Below are positions 49,939-56,258 of a stretch of 64,000 nt of DNA, one piece after another. The first letter of the stretch is position 1. Each line of letters starts with the position of its first letter. Source of the DNA: a bacterium (GTDB taxonomy: Bacteria > Bacillota > Sulfobacillia > UBA995); the NCBI GenBank assembly GCA_031082145.1, contig JAVHLP010000011.1:1-64000 (forward strand), in the 5' to 3' direction. Below the pieces are notes generated by a model. The model was given only the letters and a program-made list of their open reading frames with translations, made no database searches and was not told where the DNA came from. The translations under genes and the position numbers were made by a program.

Positions 49939-50181
49939 ATGCGGATCAGCGTCTGCGGGATAGCCTGCGAGGTGTGCCCGCGCCGCCGGCGGGGCGCCTG
50001 CCCGTCCGGCGACGTTGGTTGCCGGCCCCGGGAGAACGCCCGCTGCCCGGTTGCCGCCTGCGCCCACGCCAAGGGCAGCGAGTTCTGCTTTGACTGCGAG
50101 GAGTTCCCGTGTGCCACCCTGCGGGAGCACGGGCCCATTGTTCATGAACTGTGCTTGTTCCTGGCGGAAAGAGAGGGCTAA
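49939..50181 (+). CDS. DUF3795 cysteine-rich protein
   Basis: An 80-residue protein with ten Cys residues: ISVCGIACEVCPRR, RGACPSGDVGC, CPVAACAHAKGSEFCFDC and EEFPC. The CGxxCxxC start followed by GxEFCFDCEEFPC is the DUF3795 pattern, a likely zinc- or Fe-S-binding protein of unknown role. ATG 49939 has GAGGTGCGGGAG before it; the longer frame to 49837 covers only the dppA promoter region. It is divergent from the transporter operon. Confidence 0.85.
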   Translation: MRISVCGIACEVCPRRRRGACPSGDVGCRPRENARCPVAACAHAKGSEFCFDCEEFPCATLREHGPIVHELCLFLAEREG

Positions 50182-50220
50182 CGCCCCCATCCGCTGGAGG
50201 ATAAGGCCGGGATCAGGCGC

Positions 50221-50606
50221 CTACTCCCTGTCCCCGCCCAGCGACTTCCACGTCTCCTCCAGCTCCCACCCTGTCAGCAGGTCGAGGCCGGGCCGGTGGG
50301 TGAGATCGATGTGAATGGGGGTGATGGAGACCAACCCTTCCGCCACGGCGGCATGGTCGGTGCCCGGCTCGTCCACCACACCGTCGGGTCCCGTGGCCAG
50401 CCAGTAGTGGGCCCGGCCGGTATCGTCGACCCGCCGCTCCACCTGGTTCATCCAGACCGCTCCCCCCAGGCGGGTGACCGCAAACCCCGTGATCTCCTCC
50501 CGCCGGCGGCCGGGAACGTTCAGATTCAGCACCGTCCCGGCGGGCAAGCCTTCAGGCCGGCGGCCTGGATGCCATCGTCATTGGTGAGCAGTACGGTTGC
50601 GGTCAC
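50221..50606 (-). pseudogene. surE: surE (5'-nucleotidase) with internal deletion
   Basis: Two parts of SurE are joined. A GTG start at 50606 with GGGAGTGAAC upstream opens the first 19 residues, including the metal-binding LLTNDDGI. At about 50548 the sequence jumps, in another frame, to the C-terminal region (LPAGTVLNLNVPGRR to the end, including the SITPIHIDLT strand). About 125-135 codons are missing, including the Ser and Asn metal ligands, and the frame changes at the joint, so no full enzyme can be made. Active SurE is about 250 residues. The gene lies five bases after DUF3006 and would have been its operon partner. Confidence 0.82.
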
Positions 50607-50611
50607 CCTGT

Positions 50612-50848
50612 TCACTCCCGGTCCTGGCGCGACCGGCGGGCCAGGTCGTCAATGAGTCCTTGCACCCGCCGGCGCACCCGCTCGGTCTCGCCCTCGTCCA
50701 CCCTGGCCTCCAGGTCAAGGATGGCGCCCTCGCGGGTACCGGCGGGCAGTAGTTCGAGCGGCCAGTGGATGGCCGCCGGCGGGCCTTCACGGGGGATGAG
50801 CACGGCCGTGTTCCCCTCCACTCTATCCACGGCAACCCGCAAGCGCAA
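50612..50848 (-). CDS. DUF3006 protein
   Basis: A 78-residue protein: LRLRVAVDRVEGNTAVLI, then HWPLELLPAGTREG and a helical end ETERVRRRVQGLIDDLA. This beta-rich small domain is regularly encoded after ComEC-like metallo-hydrolases, as it is here, but its function is unknown. The TTG start at 50848 has GGAGGGACATG upstream; the longer frame is the shadow of the hydrolase gene. Confidence 0.85.
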   Translation of the reverse strand: MRLRVAVDRVEGNTAVLIPREGPPAAIHWPLELLPAGTREGAILDLEARVDEGETERVRRRVQGLIDDLARRSRQDRE

Positions 50849-50861
50849 GTCATGTCCCTCC

Positions 50862-51704
50862 CTAGCGGTCGGTCCGCACCCGGTAGCCCCGGCCGTCGCT
50901 GAACACCGAGATAGTGCCCCGGTCCCGCGTCGAGTAAACGTCGGCACCGGCGGCCCTGAGCCGGTCGAGCACCTCGGGGTGAGGATGCCCGTAGGGGTTG
51001 ACGCCGCACATGATCACCGCCACCCGCGGCCCTACCTGGGCCAGGAAGCCGGCGCCGGTCGACGAGCGGCTGCCGTGATGGCCCACCTTGAGGACGGTGG
51101 CCGTCAGGTCGAGGCCGGATGCCACGAGGGCTTCCTCCACCTCGGTCTCGGCGTCTCCGGGGAGCAAGAAAACAACCTGGCCGTGGGTGAGCTTCAGGAC
51201 CACCGAGCAGTTGTTCACGCTTATACCGGCCACGTCATCGCCGGGATGGAGCACCTCGATCGTCACCGCGGGATCGAGGTCGATCCGCATGCCCGCCCGG
51301 GCCAGGATGAACCGGGTCCGCCCGGCCTCGACTTCGAGCTCGACGGCCTCCAGCAGGCTCTCATAGGTCCGACTGGTGTGAGCCTTGCCGCTATCGTACA
51401 CGGTGGCTACCGGGATATCGGCCAGGACCGCCCGGGCGCCACCGATGTGATCCTGGTGGGGATGCGTCAGCACCAGGACGTCCAATCGCCGTACGCCATG
51501 CCGGCGCAGGTGGTCCAGGATGGAGGGAGCGTCAGGACCGGTGTCGATGAGGAGATGGAGGCCGGCGGGAGTTCGTACCAGGATGGCGTCCCCCTGGCCG
51601 ACGTCCAGGAAGTGCAGAACCAGTTGGCCCCGGGCAGGACCACAGCCCGGCAGGATAGCCAAGACAAGAGTGACGGCCAGGAAAAGCACGACGAGCCGGC
51701 GCAA
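50862..51704 (-). CDS. ComEC/Rec2-like MBL-fold hydrolase, lipoprotein
   Basis: A 280-residue secreted hydrolase. The signal peptide ends in the lipobox ILPGC (C21), and the MBL domain has LDVGQGDAILV, the metal motif THPHQDHIGG, LPGDAETEVEEAL and KVGHHGSRSS. It corresponds to the soluble hydrolase domain of the DNA-uptake protein ComEC, but without the membrane channel. Such free enzymes may cut extracellular DNA or other phosphoesters. The TTG start has GGGTGG upstream. DUF3006 and the broken surE follow in the same operon. Confidence 0.87.
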   Translation of the reverse strand: MRRLVVLFLAVTLVLAILPGCGPARGQLVLHFLDVGQGDAILVRTPAGLHLLIDTGPDAPSILDHLRRHGVRRLDVLVLTHPHQDHIGGARAVLADIPVATVYDSGKAHTSRTYESLLEAVELEVEAGRTRFILARAGMRIDLDPAVTIEVLHPGDDVAGISVNNCSVVLKLTHGQVVFLLPGDAETEVEEALVASGLDLTATVLKVGHHGSRSSTGAGFLAQVGPRVAVIMCGVNPYGHPHPEVLDRLRAAGADVYSTRDRGTISVFSDGRGYRVRTDR

Positions 51705-51735
51705 GCATTACCACCCGGCAGCCTTATTCCCCGGC

Positions 51736-51764
51736 GAATGCTTCCCAACCTTCCCGGCAGACTA
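51736..51764 (+). promoter_or_regulatory. Possible sigma-G promoter of the SASP gene
   Basis: GAATG (51736-51740) and CAGACTA (51758-51764) are spaced by 17 bp and match the forespore consensus GHATR / CATNMTA at all and six of seven positions. The predicted start point is only about 12 bases before the start codon, which is tight for the GGAGGG site, so the call is tentative. Confidence 0.35.
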
Positions 51765-51782
51765 AGCCCGGAGGGATGACAC

Positions 51783-51983
51783 GTGGCGGAGACAATGTCT
51801 GAACAACTGCGGGCCGACCTCGCCCGGGAGATGGGCGTCGCCGAAGTCGTAAGCAGGGAGGGCTGGGGCGCCGTATCCTCCCGGACCTGCGGGAGCCTGG
51901 TGCGAGCGGCCCTGATCCGGGCCCAGCGCCAGATCTCAGGATCTCCCGCGCCGGTGCCGCCGGAAGCCCCCAGACCCCAGTAA
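51783..51983 (+). CDS. Small acid-soluble spore protein, alpha/beta type
   Basis: A 66-residue protein. LRADLAREMGVAEVV, EGWGAVSSRTCGSLV and RAALIRAQRQI follow the alpha/beta SASP pattern (helix, G-W-G, (T/S)-S-R-x-C-G, helix), in which SASPs coat and protect spore DNA against UV and heat. The GTG start has GGAGGG upstream. It differs from the consensus in lacking a clear GPR protease site, and the last 15 residues are Pro-rich. A hairpin terminator follows at 52006. Confidence 0.82.
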   Translation: MAETMSEQLRADLAREMGVAEVVSREGWGAVSSRTCGSLVRAALIRAQRQISGSPAPVPPEAPRPQ

Positions 51984-52005
51984 CCGATTGCGTCCTGGCG
52001 TGGCC

Positions 52006-52040
52006 AACCCGAGGGGGAGGCTCCGGCCTCCCCCAGGGTT
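52006..52040. terminator. Bidirectional terminator between SASP and FMN-binding lipoprotein genes
   Basis: AACCC-GA-GGGGGAGG (52006-52020) folds back on CCTCCCCC-A-GGGTT (52027-52040) with the loop CTCCGG. The stem has 13 pairs and the site lies between two convergent stop codons (51983 and 52058). Confidence 0.68.
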
Positions 52041-52057
52041 ATCCAACGGTCCGCGGG

Positions 52058-52828
52058 CTAGCGCCGGGCGGCTTCCATTGCCCGCTCGACGGCCTGCATC
52101 CACTGCCGTGAACTGCTCGTGGCGCCGGTAAAGGTGTCCACGCGAGCGCCCTGCGAGTCAACCAGGGCCCTGGCGATGGCAATCTTGCCCTCATGGTAAG
52201 GCGGGTGGGGATAGGCTTCATCCTTGAGCGCCCAGGTGGGGTTCCCCCAGCCGTCCATAACCGGTTGACCCTCGGCGTCACGCCGCGGCTGGGTGCCGGC
52301 CAGCTTGATCTCCGTGATCTTGCCGTCCTTGATCGTAACCCAGGCCAATCCCCAACCCCTGGCGGTCCGATCCGACATGCCCATGAAGGTGCCGTCGAAG
52401 TGGACGCCGGTCCCCGGCCTGTCCACCAGGGCCTTGTCCAGGGCCCGCCGGACGGCCTCTTTGACCTTGTCGGAAGTGCTGGTGGCGCCGGTGAAGGCCT
52501 CCACGTCCCAGGTCGCCGCGTCCATCATGCGCCGGGCCAGGGTATCGTGGGACTCCTGGAGCACGGTGAAGCGGTCGCCGCCGTAAAGCGCGTATACCTT
52601 GGCCAGGCCGGTGCCGTCGTGCTCCACCACATCGATGCCCAGGATCTCGTCCCCGGCGATGAACACCTTCGCCTGGACATAACCCGTCGTTGCGCCGTCC
52701 GACACCCCCGTGTAGACCCCGTCCCGGTACACGTAGGCATCTTGGGCGGCCCCGCCTGGCCGGCAGCCGGCCGCCAGAACCAGGACAAAGAGAATGCCGG
52801 CCACTGCAAACAGCCTGTTCTTCTGCAC
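52058..52828 (-). CDS. FMN-binding lipoprotein with two FMN_bind domains (PplA-like)
   Basis: A lipoprotein of about 256 residues. The signal peptide ends in the lipobox LAAGC (C22). Two FMN_bind domains follow, each ending in a flavinylation motif: EAFTGATSTS (flavin-accepting Thr near 116) and DTFTGATSSS (Thr near 237). ApbE attaches FMN covalently to such threonines outside the cell. The layout matches Listeria PplA, which carries electrons to external acceptors. GTG 52828 has GGGGGA nine bases upstream; GTG 52837 touches that site. It is the last gene of an ApbE / Gx-transporter cluster. Confidence 0.87.
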   Translation of the reverse strand: MQKNRLFAVAGILFVLVLAAGCRPGGAAQDAYVYRDGVYTGVSDGATTGYVQAKVFIAGDEILGIDVVEHDGTGLAKVYALYGGDRFTVLQESHDTLARRMMDAATWDVEAFTGATSTSDKVKEAVRRALDKALVDRPGTGVHFDGTFMGMSDRTARGWGLAWVTIKDGKITEIKLAGTQPRRDAEGQPVMDGWGNPTWALKDEAYPHPPYHEGKIAIARALVDSQGARVDTFTGATSSSRQWMQAVERAMEAARR

Positions 52829-52887
52829 TCTGCTCACTCCCCCAGTAACTAGTGTAGTCTCCCAGGATGGTAGTTAGGACCCAGGCA

Positions 52888-53451
52888 TCACCGCCCGCCC
52901 GGCCGGCCGCCGACCCCCAGGGGGGTCTCGGGGAGCGTCGCCGCCCCGGCGCGAACCAAGGCCATGACTACCAGACCGACGAAGAACCCGGTGGGCAGGG
53001 CAAACAGGAGCAGGTAAGGGAGATACGCCAGCACGCCCAGGTGGCCGATCAGAAGCGCGGCCATCAGAACTTGGGCCAGGTTGTGGGTGAAGGCGCCGGC
53101 CAGGCTGATGCCCACCACGCTCAGCCGGCCGGCACCGCGGTGTAACAGCCCCATGATCAACGCGCTGCTGACGCCTCCGGCCAGCGCGAGGAAGAAGGAC
53201 GTGCTGAGAAAGGCGCCCGTGAGCAGTGTTCCCAGCACTATCCGCAATCCGTTGACCAGAAGGGCGTCCCGCAAGCCGAACCGGATCAGGCACCACAGGA
53301 TGATCACGTTAACCAGGCCCAGCTTGGCGCCGGGGATGGCGAAGGGAATGGGTATGGCCATCTCCACCACCCAGACGATCAGCCCCATGGCTACCAGTAG
53401 GGCCAACCTTGCCAGTCGTCCGGTACTTCTTCCTCTCACCTGCGCCGGCAA
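52888..53451 (-). CDS. Gx transporter family protein (heptaprenyl diphosphate synthase component I-like)
   Basis: A 187-residue membrane protein with five hydrophobic segments. EMAIPIPFAIPGAKLGLVN after the first helix and LAGGVSSALIMGLLHR and VGISLAGAFTHNLAQV later are typical of the Gx/Hpre_diP_synt_I family, which resembles ECF substrate-binding components and is repeatedly found with FMN_bind and ApbE genes. It may import flavin or a precursor or act in quinone supply. The start TTG 53451 is weakly supported; GTG 53439 is an alternative. Confidence 0.78.
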   Translation of the reverse strand: MPAQVRGRSTGRLARLALLVAMGLIVWVVEMAIPIPFAIPGAKLGLVNVIILWCLIRFGLRDALLVNGLRIVLGTLLTGAFLSTSFFLALAGGVSSALIMGLLHRGAGRLSVVGISLAGAFTHNLAQVLMAALLIGHLGVLAYLPYLLLFALPTGFFVGLVVMALVRAGAATLPETPLGVGGRPGGR

Positions 53452-53549
53452 CCCCCTACTTGTTCCGACAAAGACTATCTAGCTCGGTTTCAGACATTGG
53501 AGGGCTATTCGAGGCCGGTGGTTTCACTCCTCCAACCATGCCGGCCTGG

Positions 53550-54587
53550 CTAGTCCTCGAAGAAAGGTTCGGGCCGATCCCGGAGTCCCGAGCTGACCCG
53601 GACGCCACCGTCCTTGTCGACGATGATGCCCTCAATCCCCGGCAACCCTTCCAGCACCTCGAGCCCCCATTCGGGTCCCATCAGGAACAAGGCTGTGGAG
53701 AGAATGTCAACCTCGGCTACGCTGGGGCCGACAACGGTGGCCAACTGGGCCTGGCGGCCGGGCCGCCCGGTCCGGGGGTCCAGGATGTGGTGGTAGCGCT
53801 CGCCGCCCTCCATGAAGAAGCGCTGGTAGTCGCCTGAAGTGGCCACCGCCCCCTCCCAGAGGTGGATGCGGCCCAGCATCTCGCCGCCATGGCGGGGGTG
53901 CTCCACTCCAACCCGCCAGGGCCGGTCGCCGGATCGGCCGCCAAAGAGGTATATATCGCCGCCGACCTCTACCAGGCCGTAGTCCACACCCCGGTCCCGC
54001 AGCACCCGGGCGGCCCGGTCGATGGCGTAACCCTTGGCCACCCCGCCCAGGTCGATGACCATGCCCTGCCGGGCCAGGCGAACCCGACCACCGGCCCGGT
54101 CCAGCTCAACGAGACGACCGCCAACCAGATCGAGCGCCCGGGCGAGTTCGGCCGGTCCCGGCACGCGCGCGGTCTCACCGCCGAACCCCCACAGCTCCAG
54201 CAGCGGCCCCACCGTGACGTCAAAGAGACCTCCGGTCACGGCGGCCATGTCCTCCACTAAGGCCAGCACTTCCATGACCTCGGGGCCGACCGCCACCCAA
54301 TCGCCGGCGCCGGCGTTGACCCGCGCCACCTCGCTCGCCGGGTCGTGGCGGTCGAAGATGCGCTCCAGGCGGTTGAGCTCGGCCAGCGCTTGCCGGGCCG
54401 CCGGCTCGTGACCGGCGGGCACCCGGATGGCCACCACGGTGTCCATGGCGAAGCCGCGGATCACGACATCTTCCCGACCCCGGCCCGGCCCCGACCGCCA
54501 CAGGTAGACGCCCAGGACGCCGGCCAGCAGAACGACGGCCAGCAACCCGGCGGGCACCCGGCGACCAATGGTCTTGGCCAACAGCAA
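53550..54587 (-). CDS. apbE: FAD:protein FMN transferase (ApbE)
   Basis: A 345-residue exported enzyme: one N-terminal membrane anchor (residues 11-30), then the ApbE domain with GFAMDTVVAIRV, VDLGGVAKGYAID-like segment (MVIDLGGVAKGYAID), GLVEVGGDIYLFG and HILDPRTGRPGR. It moves FMN from FAD to the threonine of FMN_bind proteins, here most likely the lipoprotein encoded two genes downstream. The start lies in a run of TTG/CTG codons behind GGAGGAGC, so the exact first residue is uncertain. Confidence 0.92.
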   Translation of the reverse strand: MLLAKTIGRRVPAGLLAVVLLAGVLGVYLWRSGPGRGREDVVIRGFAMDTVVAIRVPAGHEPAARQALAELNRLERIFDRHDPASEVARVNAGAGDWVAVGPEVMEVLALVEDMAAVTGGLFDVTVGPLLELWGFGGETARVPGPAELARALDLVGGRLVELDRAGGRVRLARQGMVIDLGGVAKGYAIDRAARVLRDRGVDYGLVEVGGDIYLFGGRSGDRPWRVGVEHPRHGGEMLGRIHLWEGAVATSGDYQRFFMEGGERYHHILDPRTGRPGRQAQLATVVGPSVAEVDILSTALFLMGPEWGLEVLEGLPGIEGIIVDKDGGVRVSSGLRDRPEPFFED

Positions 54588-54670
54588 GCTCCTCCGCAGG
54601 ACAGAATGCCTTCTTGATTATCTCTGACCGCGACTTGCCGGTCAAGGAAGGGCGGCTGGGGATCGGAGGA

Positions 54671-55402
54671 TCAGTCCGGGGGTGGCCGCTCGTGCCCCAG
54701 CCGGCGGGCGAAGAAATGGTTCATGGCCTGGCGGGCCGCGGCGGCGTCCACCCAGGGTCCCCGCATTCGCTGCTGGACAGCTGCCGGTATGTGCCGTGCG
54801 ACCGCGAATCCCTCGCCCGCCCGGGCGGCCAGGTCCAGCACTTCCTGGCGGCGGCCGGCCGGATCCAGGAAGCCGGCGCCGGCGACCAGCAGGCTTCCCC
54901 CCTCGTCCCAGGAGGCGTTCCGGCAGATCGCTCGGAAGTGCTCCTCCAGCGGGGCGAAGTTGGCCAGCTCGGGGAAGCCGCAGGTGGAGATCAACACCGC
55001 CGCCTGCCGGCTGCCGCCGGCCAGGAGGCGGTTCGAGCGATGAACCGAACGACCCTGGCGGTCGACCGAGAAGTACGGCTCAACCCCGCAGACACAGCGG
55101 TCCAGCAAGGTCTTCACCGGGCCGGGCAACCCGTCAAAGTAGAGCGGCGCGGCCAGGATCACGGCGTCCGCCCGGTCCAGGCTGGCGGCCACCCGGGGGA
55201 AGTCATCTTCCTGGGCGCAGCGGCCGGGAGTAACGAACCAGCAGGCAAAACAACCTTGGCAGGCGTTGATCTTCAGTTCCCGCAAGTCGAAGCGCTCCAC
55301 CGCCGTCCCTTCCCCAGTACCCTCCAGGAAGGCCTCCAGTAGCCGGTGGGTGAAGGAGCGGGCACGGGGCGAACCGGCCAACGCGACCACGTTCAGGCTC
55401 AC
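54671..55402 (-). CDS. NAD(P)H-dependent FMN reductase / flavodoxin-fold oxidoreductase
   Basis: A 243-residue flavodoxin-fold protein: ALAGSPRARSFTHRLL, CQGCFACWFVTPGRC and then LAAPLYFDGLPGPVKTLLDR. The CxxC-type cluster after the second strand is typical of iron-sulfur-free flavodoxin oxidoreductases of anaerobes. It reduces FMN or quinone with NAD(P)H. The GTG start has GGAGGTGGCCCC upstream. It lies 83 bp before apbE and may provide the electrons or be an independent gene. Confidence 0.83.
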   Translation of the reverse strand: MSLNVVALAGSPRARSFTHRLLEAFLEGTGEGTAVERFDLRELKINACQGCFACWFVTPGRCAQEDDFPRVAASLDRADAVILAAPLYFDGLPGPVKTLLDRCVCGVEPYFSVDRQGRSVHRSNRLLAGGSRQAAVLISTCGFPELANFAPLEEHFRAICRNASWDEGGSLLVAGAGFLDPAGRRQEVLDLAARAGEGFAVARHIPAAVQQRMRGPWVDAAAARQAMNHFFARRLGHERPPPD

Positions 55403-55449
55403 GGGGCCACCTCCTCTCCACGTCCCGGTGGCGGCGCTTGTGCACGCAT

Positions 55450-55830
55450 CTACTCGTCCTCACCAAGGAGTTCCTCAGCGGCCCGGATGAACTCCTCCGC
55501 CCAACCACACACCAGTTCAGCCTGTTCCCGGGAGACATGCGCTTCGACGCCATAGTCACCGACATTCCTGAAGTTCTGGGCGGCGATCAGCCCTCGGTGA
55601 AACTTGGGATCCATCCTGGCCGTCTTGGCGAACTCCCGTCCGAACGCAGAGATGATCGCCGAATGGCTGCTGTATGACTGGCCACGGTGAGCCAACAGGG
55701 CCTGGGCTACGTAGAACATCGCATAGTACGCCCGTGCGGCGGCGAAGTCAGGAAAGCCGTCCCGCAAGGTGCCGCGGGCGGCCGCCAGACTGTCTTTGGC
55801 CCTGTTAATCAGCGCTTCGATTGCACTCAT
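55450..55830 (-). CDS. HEPN domain protein (toxin of MNT/HEPN pair)
   Basis: A 126-residue all-helical HEPN protein: ARAYYAMFYVAQALLAHRG (residues about 32-50), R49-x6-H57 in RGQSYSSHS as the putative RNase motif, and a C-terminal helix with WAEEFIRAAEELL. HEPN proteins of this kind are RNases blocked by their nucleotidyltransferase antitoxin, which AMPylates a tyrosine. ATG overlaps the MNT stop in ATGA (55827-55830). The local base composition is less GC-rich than its neighbours. Confidence 0.85.
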   Translation of the reverse strand: MSAIEALINRAKDSLAAARGTLRDGFPDFAAARAYYAMFYVAQALLAHRGQSYSSHSAIISAFGREFAKTARMDPKFHRGLIAAQNFRNVGDYGVEAHVSREQAELVCGWAEEFIRAAEELLGEDE

Positions 55831-56153
55831 ATAGTCAGCGCCTCCCGTCGCACGTTTAGTAGGAAAGGGGTGTTTCGGGTGTCAAAGTCCCTCCGCGTGG
55901 CAAAAGCAGTGGAGACAACGACATCGTACTTCAGGCTGACGGCCGCGGAAGCCTCGGCTGTCATGAGAATCAGTTCTCCGTAGTTGAACGGCCGCTTCAT
56001 GACACAGAGGACATCGATGTCAGATTCCGCACTGGCGTCTCCGCGCGCTTGAGAACCGTAGAGGACTACGGAATCGAGATCTTCTCCCAGAATCTCAAGG
56101 AGATGGTCGCGATACTCGGCCACGATCCATTGGGCGCGATTGTGCGCTCGCAT
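55827..56153 (-). CDS. Nucleotidyltransferase domain protein (MNT antitoxin)
   Basis: A 108-residue minimal nucleotidyltransferase: VVLYGSQARGDASAESDIDV shows the intact GSxARG...SDID motif, and KYDVVV gives the third acidic strand. MNT proteins neutralise HEPN toxins by adding AMP. ATG 56153 has GAAGGTGATCGCC before it; the longer frame to 56234 is not supported. It precedes the HEPN gene by a four-base overlap, the usual order for this pair. Confidence 0.86.
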   Translation of the reverse strand: MRAHNRAQWIVAEYRDHLLEILGEDLDSVVLYGSQARGDASAESDIDVLCVMKRPFNYGELILMTAEASAAVSLKYDVVVSTAFATRRDFDTRNTPFLLNVRREALTI

Positions 56154-56258
56154 GGCGATCACCTTCCTACCCGGAAGAATGATTGCGTCTCTTAGAGGCC
56201 CGGCCCCGGACGTGGATCTCCCGGCTCGCTGCACCTGCAGTCAGAGCCCTCCACCGTC

